A DNA stretch of 64,000 nt from Leucocoprinus leucothites (Eukaryota > Basidiomycota > Agaricomycetes > Agaricales > Agaricaceae). The position numbers and the translations under genes were made by a program. The notes beneath the pieces were generated by a model that saw only the letters and a list, made by a program, of their open reading frames with translations, was not told where the DNA came from and did not search any database. Within the stretch, counting starts at the first letter, position 1, and every line of letters begins with the position of its first letter. The stretch is from positions 1 through 64,000 of the forward strand of contig JAACJO010000006.1 of the NCBI GenBank assembly GCA_013368445.1, read 5' to 3'. Below are positions 44,225-55,003 of the stretch, piece by piece.

Positions 44225-46291
44225 TTGTTAATGATGATGGGGCTCCCAAGAATTGTTTCTTTGAGAGACCCCTATCTGCTGAGTCAGCAAATGCTGTGTC
44301 AACTGGCACCCCAGCTACTTTCTTTGCTGGCTCATCTAGTACTAATGATATCACTAGTAATGTCACTGCACAGCTGCAGGGGCCTGGACCTGCACAGCCA
44401 CATCTACTGGATCTCAAGGATCCTTCCAACACAGCCACCAAAGAAACTGTGATTATTAGTGAAGCTGCATTCAAAGTGCTTGAGGTGCTTAAGTATGTGA
44501 CAGATTTCTTTAAGCATCAAGCTGGTCTGGGCCTTAAAGCCAGACAGAAGGACTTGAGGTTTCCCCAGATAGGGGAACTGATTTATTGCTTATTCATATC
44601 TGTGTTTGAATCAGGCTGGGATTGCATGCCCATCAATAGCAAAAGCAGTCTCATGATTGTTGAAGCACTGAGGGAATACCTTAGTCCCCCAGCTGATATT
44701 CCCATGATGGACTCTTCCTCCCCTCCAAAAGGAAAGGGCAAGGGAAAGAAGATATGCAAATCAACTCCATTAAATATCCCTACCCCTCTTTTCCCACCTG
44801 GCATTGTCATTGGGCAAACTAACTTCACAGCTTGCATCAATGATGACACCATGAATGTTGATCAAGCCTCTCTTGCTGAGGGCATTCCTCACCCCTCTCT
44901 CCCCCAGAATGATGTCTTGTCTTCTGGTAAGGCACATGACATCTCATCTGTGTCAGGCAACTGGAAGGCTAAGAATGATGTCACATCTTCTAAACCTGCC
45001 AGCCCCATCTGTGTCTCTAGGGCACCCCCTCCACCTTCCAACCACATGACTCCAAGGAACAGAAATGGAAATTTTGAGCACTCAGTTGGGTGCCCTTCTT
45101 TTGATGGCCAGACTCAGCCATCAAAACTTAACCCCAAGGGCACTTCTGATCTGCCACCCTCCTGACTGTAAGGCATCCACCAAACCCCTTATGGAACATT
45201 TTAACAAGAAGAATGTGTCATTTGCTGATGCTGCCCAACAGGGTGTCTAGCTGGTGGCTTTCTCTTCCACTTCCTCTGCTATTGACAGGGTCAAAATGCA
45301 AGAGATGATACTCACCTTCCCCAAACTCTCTTATGACAAAGTCCTTGCCATGTACAAGGCAGGTTTTGGTGGTGGTCAACCTCAAGCACCTGAACCCTCA
45401 ACCTCAGGCACTCAATACACCAAACCCAAAATGACAACTCACTGCCCTACCTGCTGCCAAGTCCTTATCCCTTTTGAGGGAAACATTATTGCAGACCACA
45501 TCAAAGACTTCAACAAAGCAGCTGAATTTTGTAATCGTGGTCTCACTGCTGCTCAATCCAAACTCCACATAGAATCTGTCTGTGAGTCATACAATGGTAT
45601 CTCCATTGCTACATCTTGTGTTGCCAGCCCAAATGACCTGGAAATGATTAAGTCCTGGCTGAAAAAAGCTTGGCAAATTGGAGACTCAATCCCCATCAAG
45701 TCCCATCTCCCACAATCCAAATTGTTCTTGAAGATTGTTGATGTCCCATATTGGGTAGCCAACTCTTCCAACCCCCTGTCCCCTGCCTTTGTAGAGCAAG
45801 CCCTCGGGCAATCACCTCTCTTCAATAACATAATTCTTGCTGCTTGTCCCTGCATCATGAAAGCCTCTCCCAAGTCTGATACTGCTGTTGTGTGGTTCAA
45901 TATTTGGGACTCTCAAAACAGTACTAAGGCCAAGACATTGGTCAACTGTAATATAAACTTCAGATGCCATATTGGCACTATCTGTGCCACCAGTATGCAT
46001 CCTGGTGTGGCACAATGCAGAAACTGTTGGTACTATGGCCTGGTATTGCAAGGCCAACCCTAAATCCAACCCTCCTCATAATGCCACTCCCGACAGTGCC
46101 CCTTGCCCCCACCTTGAGAACTTCAAGTGCCTCAACTGTAAAGATGACCACCATGCTAACAACACTAAATGTCCATTCTGGAGAAATAGCTTTGATCACA
46201 CCTGGCATTCCAACCAAGCCACTGAGTCATGCACTGCATGTGCTGTCTGCACTAACACCAATCACTCCAGTGGCAGAGTTGCTGTTTAATT

Positions 46292-49200
46292 ATGCCTGGT
46301 AATAACAATATCATCTCATCTGTTTGTATCTATTTGCAAAATGTTGGGCATTCTTATGCCCTCATTGACACTCTCCTTGAGTCCAAGAAAAAGGACTTTG
46401 ACATCATCTTTTTACAGAAACCACCTTGGAATTACATTTGCAAGGCACCTTCTACAACTAACCCTGAAGGGGATGATGTCATAGGTGCCCCCATTCACCC
46501 AGAATGGCTTTGTATGGTTCACCCTACTAAGTCTAATGATCCTTGACCCCGCACTTTGACTTACATTCACAGACATCTCCTTTGTATGTGACCTATCCTT
46601 CAACAGGAATGGGCCAATCACTGTAATATTCAAATTCTCAGACTCTTCAATCAGGGTAACTATATTCATTTCCTGAATATATATTCCAACTTGTTGTCAT
46701 TGGCAATCACATTTCCTTCAACTAACTTCATCAACATCCTGAACATTGTATATATGGGAGGCAACTCCAATTGTCAATCTCTGGAGTGGGATCCTCTAAT
46801 CACCCACCTCCCTCACACTGCTATAACTCTGATGGAGTTAGTGGAAAGCTTTAGTCTTTCAATGTCCCTACCGACTACATCCTCTCCCACACATTTCTCT
46901 GCTATTGAAGGACATGATAATTTTGTTATCAATTGGATTTTTTGTGCTAACAATTCCATCCATCACATTATCAACACAGATTTGAGGCTTCCCTCAGATC
47001 ATGCACCTTTAATCATTAATCTTCCAATCCAACCAGATTGCATTAACTATAAAAAGCATGTTTTGCCCAAAGATAGTGATGAAGAGACTGCTTTCCTTTC
47101 TCAGGTCTCAGAGTATCTGGCAGCTATTGATTGTTCAACATTTATTCCACTTCTTGTTTGGACTATATATTAGAATAATAGCAGTCTATGGTGACTTCCT
47201 GTAGGCACTAGTGGATTAGGCTGTGGGCAGTAGGGAATCTGGGTAAGGGGCTTTGTATTCGAGGTAGAACACAACAAGGTGATAACCTTACTGTGTCCAT
47301 AACTATAAACAACTGCGCATGGACCAACTATACAGTACATAACAAAGATATACAAACATGTGGTACTGCATACAAACAAGAGCAAATATAAAAGTATTAT
47401 GAAATAATAGTCAATAGCCAAGGAGGCCAAGATTGCCAAGGACTCTGAGACTCCCAAGAAGACCAAACATGGCCGAGATGGCTGACTTACCTGAGATCAC
47501 CAAGTCTAGTCAGATTACCCTCCTCTAACACTATATCTCCAATTCTATTTCTCATATATTTAATGATGCTTGGAATACAAACTCTAAAAACATATGGATT
47601 ACTAACTAGTTGAAAGAATGGTGGACTCCTCACTGTTCTGAGACCTTACTTTCTTATAGGAGAACCAAAGACTGAAAAGATTGGTGAGCATTTAGGGTGG
47701 CTACCTGAGCTGCTAAGTGTTCTTTCTTTGATGCACACATTCATAAAATTGCATCTACTAACAAATGCCCCTGGGACCTCATGGAATGGGTTAAACAGTG
47801 CAAGTTACCCACTATTGAGGGGATTGGATATCAAGGATGCCCATGCAATGATCTACCAGATCTATGGAATGCACTCCATTCATTGTACAACTCTGCATCA
47901 GGCTGACTGGTAAGTCCTCATATTCTTAGTGAAATGAAATCTCTCTCTACCTGTTCTTGGGTGGACTTTTCCACTCTTGAACTAACCAAATCATTATTGT
48001 CTTGTGCTAACTCCTCAGCACCTAGACCTAATCATGTCTCTTGGAAACACTCGAAGAGCATAGTTGCTTACAACAACTGCCTCAAGAATATTATCCTCAT
48101 TGCTAATGCATGTGTACATCTCTCTCATTGGCTGAGTCACTTCAAAGACTCAGTCTCTATCATCCCCAAGCCAAATAAACTGGCCTATGATACTCCTAAA
48201 GTATTTTGTCCTATTGTCCTACTAAATGATCACTCACTGTATGCAATTTGAGGTAGTTTCTACTGGAGCTCTCCACCCAAATCAAATGGGAGGAGTTATT
48301 CAGTGTTCTACCAAGGATGCAGGAGTTTTCCTCACTCACATTATCTGGACTAGATAGGCCAAAGGTATGATTACAAGTGTTTGTGCTTTCAATATCACCC
48401 AATTCTTCCCTTCCCTAAACCACAATATTTTAACTGACATCTTACAATGACAGAGGTTCACCCCCCAAATTGTCAACTTCTTTTCCCACTACCTCATAGG
48501 TCACTCCACACAGTTTATGTGGAATACATTTTTGTCTGATGCCCATGACATGGCTGTTGGCATAGGGCAGGGTTTGGCTCTATCCCCTATCCTCTCAGCA
48601 CTTTACTTGGCACCCCTCATGTTCATGTTTGACCAATACACTAAACTACAATCCATCCCCTCCTCCCTCCTCTCTTTTGTTGATAATGGGCTTTGTATAT
48701 CACAAGTGAAGAACTACACTGACACCACTTCTTCTCTTAAAGCAGCCTATTCCATTATCACATCTATTTGCACTGACCTCAGATTAGTCATGGAACATGA
48801 CAAATCTGAGGTCTTCCACTTCTCTCACTGCCATAATGACTCAAACCCTCCACTTGACCTATCTGGCATCAGTGGACCCATCCTCTCACCAAAACCCTTC
48901 TGGAGATATCTTGGCTTTTACTTTGATTGTCATCCCTCATTTCAAGAGCATGTTTGGTTTTATTCAACCAAAGCATTGTCTATGATGAAAGCCATGGGCA
49001 TGCTAGGTAACTCCACCTGAGGTCTCCTCCCTCTCCAAAAATGACTCCTCTATAGGTCATGTGTTGTCCCTGTGGCTATGTATGGATTTTGCTTATGGTA
49101 TTTTGAGGGTGCTCATAACAAGGCACTTCTCAAATCCCTTTCTACAATGCAAAGACGCACAGCTTTCTGGATTACCAGTGCTTTCTGTACTTCTCCTTCT

Positions 49201-50583
49201 GGGGGTGCTGAGAGTATTGCTGGACTCATTCCCATTTATCTCCACCTTCATAAATTAGCTATTCATTCCTCATATCGGGTTTCTACTCTACCTTCCAACC
49301 ATACTTTATGTTCCCTTCTCTCTGATCATTTCTCTCTTAATTCCTCCCCTCATCCTCAATCAATTTGCCTTCTAACTCCGGCCAAAAAAGCTAAAGTCAA
49401 AGGCACTCTTATTGAAGTAGATAGTTCTCTTTCTCATCTTTCCAATACCTTTTCTCCCTGTGCTCCTGAATCCAAGCCTGGGTCTTGTCTCATGGATATC
49501 TTTTCTGATTCTGTTCATTTTCATCCTTGCAATTGCTCTGATAAACACAAAATGTATAAATATGTCTCATCTCTCAATTCTGTTTTTTCTTCATCTTCTT
49601 CTGATCAAACTTGTATATCAGTTGTTACTGATGCTTCTGTTCCTCTTGTAGGTTCCCTTCAGGTAGTTTTGGCAGCACATTTATATCATGGCAGACAACA
49701 AGTGTCCCATGCAAAACAGGCTAGTGGCCAGGCATCTTCAACAGACCCTGAACTCTACTCCATTCATATTGGCATTGCTAAGGCTATTTTCCTCCAGTGT
49801 GACAAAATCATCCTCATTACTGACTGTCTCCCAGCAGCCAAGCTGGCAGTCGACCCCTCCATCCATTTGAGTCAGTCACACTCCATCCATATTTGCTGAC
49901 TACTATCTGACTGGCTCACAGCCAAGCTATCTCAATCCATTGACTTCTGGGATGTCCCTTCCAAATGGTGATGGAAGCCCCACCTCAAAGTCCACAATGA
50001 TATCACTACCACATGCATCCATACCCCCCCCTCACACAGGTGCCACCCTTGACTTTTGGCAACACAAAGCCACCAATGACTGCCAGAAATCCTGGAAGTC
50101 TACATTTTGGAAGAAGAAGTACTGCAGCAATAGTTTCCTTCTCTCAAAAAAGAATCACAAGTTCCTCATTCCCACTTACATCAAGGGAGGTACCTAGCTC
50201 TCTCTCACCAACAAGTCACCATCATTAGGTGCATGAATGACTCATGCTATTCTTAACCACACTTCTATTAGAGCTTTTTGCAAGAGGTTCTTCCCCCTCA
50301 AGCCTAAGTCCTGTTGTTGTGGCCATTGTCTGGAAACATGACACTATATTCTCTGCTACTGCCCCCTCTACTCCATCCACACTCAATGGGTGCAATGCAC
50401 TTTCCCTCAGTACAAGTTCCTCATTGAGTTCTTAAAAAAGAACCTGACTGCTTTTGCCTTCACTAACCAAGATACATGTCCACTGCTACTTCAAGCCCCT
50501 GTGCCTACTGAACCAAATGAAGGTGAACTTTTTTCCTTTATTTCATCTCTTTCCTCTTCTTTTGAGTCCAATCTCTGCATGTA
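46292..50583 (+). pseudogene. LINE-1 ORF2: endonuclease, RT, RNase H
   Basis: ATG lies 2 nt after the ORF1 stop. The endonuclease has IIFLQ-PPW (Glu of the site changed to Lys), YMGGNSNC near 46760 (Asp changed to Asn, intact as GGDFNC in LINE-2) and LPSDHAPL. A solo LTR interrupts at 47168. The RT includes GIGQGLALSPILSALYLAP and SFVDNGLCIS near 48680, where the second catalytic Asp is Asn. RNase H follows (SVVTDASVP, ILITDCLPAAKLA, 49620-49850). Last is a Cys/His motif (CCCGHCLETXHXILCYCP-like, near 50320). Multiple stops; inactive. Confidence 0.85.
47168..47530 (-). mobile_element. solo LTR in LINE-1 ORF2
   Basis: 363 bp. On the minus strand it begins TGTTAGAGGA and ends TTCTAATA (expected ...TAACA in inverted form, one base changed). 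It is flanked by CTATA on both sides (47163-47167, 47531-47535). LINE-2 lacks it at the matching site near 60316. The minus strand has a TATA-like stretch (CTTTTATATTT). Left by recombination between the LTRs of a former element. Confidence 0.85.
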
Positions 50584-50725
50584 ATGCCTCATTTCATAGT
50601 CTCCATCAAGTCTTCTCTATTTTGCTGGACTAATCATATATAGTCTTTGTCTTAAGCAGTCTTTGACCACTTTGTGTACCCCAGCTTGCTATAGTGTACT
50701 GTCTACTTGTATTATTTAGTTGAAA

Positions 50726-50836
50726 GCAGACTACAATCAAGCACCACTATATAAATTTATTGATTTAAAATAAAAAAAAAAGCGGACTGTGATTGAGCAC
50801 CACTATATAAATTCATTGATTAAAAAAAAAAAAAAA
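50726..50836 (+). repeat. tandem duplication of the LINE-1 3' tail
   Basis: Two units, 50726-50781 and 50782-50836, each with AGCACCACTATATAAATT and each ending in an A-run. They differ mainly at dinucleotides that are CA in one and TG in the other. Confidence 0.8.
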
Positions 50837-50854
50837 GATTCTCCAGTAGGATAT

Positions 50855-51289
50855 GCATGTTCTTGTGTTTGTCACTGAGGAAGGCTTTGAGGTGCTTGTG
50901 TGTACAAATGTCAATGGTGATGCCAGCCTAGGATAAGACTGTTGGATAAGAGATGAGCTAGGACAGTAGTTCCAATTCAGAGACAGACCTATTTTCTCCA
51001 AGCCTTTGAAAGCAAGGAAGGATATGAGGAATAGCAGAGAGGAGAGTAAGACGATTCCATGCTAGACAGGCACTATGACAGCTGTCGGTGATTGTGAGGG
51101 ATCCAACCTGGAAGCACCCATTTAGTGCTTTGAGCTACAGGAAGTAAAGAATTTATCCAGCTTATCTATAGGAGAATCATATCTGACTACTGATGGGACA
51201 TTGCACACTCCCAGTTGCCAGGCAATAGCGCCAAGGCCACAGTGATTCTCCAGCCTAAAAGTGTGCAAATTGAGAATGGCAATGCTCAT
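50855..51289 (-). pseudogene. 5' part of the host gene cut by LINE-1
   Basis: Minus strand, ATG at 51289. An open 54-codon frame (GLGAIAWQLGVCNVP; RYDSPIDKLDKFF) is followed by decayed sequence. After an apparent intron (ending CCTAG near 50930), a frame KHLKAFLSDKHKNMHILLEN runs into the target duplication. It joins in frame to PNGPPPNGG on the other side of LINE-1 at 41785. Product not recognised. Confidence 0.45.
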
Positions 51290-51752
51290 TCTCTCTGAAT
51301 GCTACTTAAGCTCCACAAACTTGATTGGTCAAGGGGAATATAACACTGATGATCATCCTATCCCTAGTAACTGCATGGGATTCTTAGCTGCTCACCAAAA
51401 TGATGAGAACCCAGAATATCACTTGCCTATTTCTACTAGAGTCCATGCCCCTACCATTGCTGATGCTGAAGGGCATTCCTCCATCTTGTATGCTCCTCAG
51501 AACTTTACTGTACCTCAGCAGCCTCCTCCTCCAGTGCCAGCTCAACACTATGTTGATCCTTCAGCTTGTCAGCCTAGTAGTCAATTTATTGGTCATGGAG
51601 AGTATTCACAAGGGCACTATCTTCAACCCCTTCATGAACTGACTGCTCAAGTGATGAGTGCATTCACTGATTGTTATCATGCCAAAACAACTGATCATTA
51701 TAGCTTCTTCTCTGGTGGTACAGTAGGTTTAATGGCCTCATTCCCACCTTAG
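51261..51752 (+). CDS. 163-codon open frame, unidentified
   Basis: Longest open frame in the host stretch between LINE-1 and the minus-strand LINE fragment. It encodes a polar protein with Pro/Gln-rich middle (FTVPQQPPPPVPAQHY). A motif repeated about 85 residues apart (STNLIGQGEY; SSQFIGHGEY) hints at real coding. The first residues up to the first repeat may be intronic, since an acceptor-like TTAAG precedes it. It could be one exon of a larger gene; no homologue recognised. Confidence 0.35.
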   Translation: MCKLRMAMLILSECYLSSTNLIGQGEYNTDDHPIPSNCMGFLAAHQNDENPEYHLPISTRVHAPTIADAEGHSSILYAPQNFTVPQQPPPPVPAQHYVDPSACQPSSQFIGHGEYSQGHYLQPLHELTAQVMSAFTDCYHAKTTDHYSFFSGGTVGLMASFPP

Positions 51753-52639
51753 GTTTGGACTTGGTGATAGTCATGGTAGTGGCCACCATGGTGGTGTCAG
51801 ATGTGCTCTGGACAGTCTACAAGTATTTGTGATTGATTTGTTGATGTGTGAAGTTAGAGTTGATGCAGAGGTTGCTTAGTCAGTTGTAGATCACCTGAGT
51901 GCATGTTCAACTCTCCTGTGGACGCTTTCTTGACTCTCAGTCATTTACAGTTGTCCACAGGTAAGTACAAATCTCTATCTTGTTAATATAGTCATTTACA
52001 GCTGTCCACAGATTCCTGTGTGAGTTGTGAGCTCCCTGGGAAATTTCTCCGGTTTCTAGGACCTCCTACACATCCCCTATGCGTCACCTTCTAACAGGTT
52101 ATGGGCCCTGGCCTCTAGAAGCCTCAGACAAAGACTTTTGCTCCATTTCTTCCTCAACTGTCTTTCTCTTCTCCAATCTGCCATTTTTGCGTTTTCTCCC
52201 TCATTTTTGCGTTGCTCTGGTTGCTTCCGCACACACCCATTGATCTCGCATGTCTCCACGACTTCACCAAGTTTTGCCACGTTCCGACCATTTCTTGTTC
52301 CACTATCCCACTTCCAATTTTTTATTTTTTTATTTCTTTAAAATCAATGATTTATTACATGGTGCCCAGTTGCAGTCCATGCCTGCCAACATAATGTTGG
52401 AATTACTGTATATTAGCTACTATATTTGGGCAATCAAAGAAATGCCCCCATCTCCATTCTTGTTCCATAGTATATCTTATTGTCATTCTATTATTTAAAT
52501 ACAGTAGAGTAGGACATATATTCCTCACTGCTTTGCTCCCAAATACACCTGCTTTTTTGTCCTCTCACACATAATACAGGGCCTAAGTACTGCTACCTAA
52601 GCCAAACACTACAAAAATGGGAATAGATAAAGTCCTGTC
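51753..52639. other. intergenic stretch with a CpG-retaining, pyrimidine-rich patch
   Basis: No gene supported. 52040-52300 keeps many CpG (TGCGTCACC, TTTTTGCGTT twice, CTCGCATG) and is pyrimidine-rich on the plus strand, unlike its surroundings. This could be an unmethylated host promoter. The rest is AT-rich. Confidence 0.4.
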
Positions 52640-54862
52640 CAAATATAGTACACTACTCAACAGCAAAGAGATATGGCATAGTAACAAAGATAAAACTAAA
52701 GTCCAACTCGCAGACCTCTAACAGTAAGCTTACATGCATGTGTGGCCCTAGCAATGAGATGATGGGGTTGGGAAATATGTTGAAGCAGGTATATGACCTA
52801 CTCCCAGGGCCTCCTATTGTCCTCCTTGTGATGGCTAAGCCAATCATGGTCAAACTGGTGGTGCCAGAATGGGCACTTTCAATCATCAGCTGCATAGTCA
52901 CCCTTGCAGTTGATACATGAGATATGGGGACAGGGCTCCCCAGCAGGTGTGGGCAGGATGGGGGAGTTTGCCTTTGGACTCCCCTTACAGCATGATGATG
53001 CAGAGCAATGGTTCTCACTACAGTGAGGACCCCCACACTGGGAACACCTGAGCACATGGTTGCAGTAGGTGGGAGTAGAGTAACCAAAGCACCAGTAGTG
53101 CTGGCACTGGGGGACACTGGGGTGGGCACAGGCAGGCTTGATGATGGCCTGCATACCATTGAAGTTGAGGTACTTGTTGAGGAGCTTCTTGGCATTGGCT
53201 CCTGACTGAGAGTCCTATAGGTCAAACCAAACAGTAGCAGTATCAGCCTTGGGGGAGTTGCACATGATGCACACAGATGAAACATTAGCAAAAGTGTCCT
53301 TAAAAGGAGATAGTTGCATGCAATCAGTGATGTGGATCTGCATGATGCGAATACTGTTCATGTGGAAGGGGACATCAAGGATCTTGAGATAAGACCTCAA
53401 CCTGGGGCAGTGCATCTTCAGCTGGAATGGGGCAGTGAAGACAGAGGGGATTGTAGACTTGACAATGGCAATGTCAGAATCTGAGGGCACATTGGAGGTG
53501 TACAGTGCGATGGTGCTGTACACCTTGGTGATGTTCTCAACATGCAAGGATGACTTGGCATGTGAGAGGGCATCATTGAGAAGGCACATGGCCTTGTGAT
53601 GGAGATAAGTGATCTCACTGGCATCACCAGTGAAATCAAGGAACAATTAATAGTAGTGGTCATGCATGGCTTCTTTGCGGAGCCAGCAGTAGCAGTAGCA
53701 GCCTGATACATTGCGTGACATGATCAGGGTTGAGGGAGGGGTTTGCCTGCACCAGCTTGAGGAGCAACACAGGCAACACCAAAGCACCAGAACTGTTAGA
53801 ATGTAAAAGAATAGAGAGTAGAGGATGATAAGAGAGTAGAGGAAAACTCAGACACTGACACTGACACACACACAAAAGTGGGGAAGAAGATAATGGATTG
53901 GGAGGCTGAGGCCCTCTTTATATACCTAGCTATATGGTCTGTGTACAATATGGTCATGTGACTACAACTATCCCCATTTGGGCAAAGGGGGGTGAGGCTA
54001 AAGCTGGTCATAATCTAACAAGAACGAGTGACTTCCACAAATGAGTGCTGATAAGGCATTGGAGTAGAAGTGGGGATGGGTGCCTTTGTGGGCACTCAGG
54101 GAGGGCTGCTAGTGTGCACCTTAGGGGGTGCTTGCTTGGGCAGTATGGGGGGACAGGCCATGTTGCCTTGGCTGTTTGCTTGGGTGCCTTGGGGGAGCCC
54201 ATGTCAATATCATGTGGTTCCGCTTTGTCAGTGGATCCATGGGTTGCCTTGTGGATAATGCATGTGTCTTTAGGGGAGGCTTTAGGCTTGACAAAGTGAG
54301 TGAAGCCCTGCATGAAGGAGTGGAAGGTGATCCAGCTGCAGCTAGTCCACTTCTCACCCATGGAAATGCATGCACTGCCATGCCCACTCATCTCAAATTT
54401 GAATACTGCACCAGCAAAGTAACTGGCACAGGACTTGGCATACTCCTTGTTGAGGAGGGAATCATTGGGGAGCTCATGCATGAAGCACATGAACTTCCTG
54501 AGGCCATTGAAAGCCCACTTGGCCATGGCATTGTCTCCAGACACAGTCCCAGAGGAGGAGGATGGGGTGGATGGTGCAATCGGGGGAGGAGTGGGAACTG
54601 GGTAGTACATGGTACCACCAGCAATGAGAGGGGCCTTGGGACCAAGGGTCACCAGAGGCTGAGTAGTAGGCACCAGTGATGGAACATCAGCGGACACCAA
54701 GAGGAGGCATGAGGGCAACTGAAAGTCAGCCCTCATGGAGGTGGCAGCAGCCTTGAAATCCGCAAGAGTGCAAACTGGCTGGGTGGAGGTGGAGGACCTG
54801 GAGGCCTCTTCAATAGTGTTGAGCTTGTCATCACCGGACACAATGTCAGAGTCAAGGTCCAT
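52640..54862 (-). pseudogene. LINE ORF1 of a second subfamily, split by a solo LTR
   Basis: Minus strand, ATG at 54862. A 284-codon open part has a Thr/Ser/Pro-rich N-terminus and a helical block (KWAFNGLRKFMCFMHELP; KEYAKSCASYFAGAVFKFEM) comparable with LINE-1 ORF1. It ends at the LTR inserted at 54020. Beyond the LTR a frame LNDALSHAKSSLHVENITKVY leads through PKADTATVWFDL to zinc knuckles (CWCFGYSTPTYCNHVL-like; QCGGPHCSENHC; CINCKGDYAADD then CPFW). There is one stop near 53648 and frame changes near 53711 and 53215. No ORF2 follows, so this is a truncated or ORF1-only copy. Confidence 0.7.
53794..54020. mobile_element. solo LTR in the minus-strand LINE ORF1
   Basis: 227 bp, begins TGTTAGA and ends TCTAACA, perfect terminal inversion. 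Flanked by AGAAC on both sides (53789-53793, 54021-54025). TATA-like CTTTATATACC near 53915 on the plus strand suggests plus orientation. Interrupts the coding frame. Confidence 0.88.
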
Positions 54863-55003
54863 GTTTGTGATCTTGCAACTAATAGCTTTAGACTTTCACC
54901 TACCTATGTTAACTAGTGTAGACAATGCAGTAATATACTCTAAATGTGACATACCAACAAGAGATGGTGGTGGTAAGAGGACAAGAAGGGATGTATCCCA
55001 TGA
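54863..55003. other. spacer between divergent LINE copies
   Basis: About 140 bp with no frame; ends where LINE-2 homology begins. The LINE-2 target duplication cannot be checked because its 3' end is outside the window. Confidence 0.5.

Larger units (their letters stand above)
41865..46289 (+). pseudogene. LINE-1 ORF1 (Gag-like, zinc knuckles), disrupted
   Basis: Starts at ATG 41865 or 41880. It has a Ser/Thr-rich N-terminus with an acidic run (SDSDSSDDDSTPPSP), then the CpG-rich insert. Resumed sequence from about 44225 reads ESANAVSTGTPATFFAG. A helical block (KVLEVLKYVTDFFKH), a Lys patch (KGKGKGKK, near 44735) and a nucleic-acid-binding-like region (FNKAAEFCNRGLTAAQSKLH) follow. The C-terminal knuckle region has an 86-bp deletion near 46033, relative to LINE-2, that shifts frame. 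FKCLNCKDDHHANNTKC survives. Stop codons at 42249, 45163, 45248 and others. ORF1 proteins bind the element RNA. Confidence 0.8.
41804..50836 (+). mobile_element. LINE-1: full-length non-LTR retrotransposon copy
   Basis: 9033 bp flanked by an 18-bp target duplication (41786-41803 and 50837-50854, three transitions apart). It ends in poly-A, with homology to LINE-2 starting at the same base (CCTCCTTTCCCTCTTACC). ORF1 has a Gag-like region and CCHC knuckles. ORF2 has an endonuclease, reverse transcriptase, RNase H and a C-terminal Cys/His motif, an order typical of the I/Tad-type clades. It contains a CpG-rich insert (about 42445-44224) and a solo LTR (47168-47530). Without them it is about 6.9 kb. 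Confidence 0.9.

Noticed and set aside
54128..54679. 183-codon plus-strand frame rich in Gly and Cys
   Set aside because: Antisense of the minus-strand LINE ORF1, which has matching domain order with the other LINE copies.
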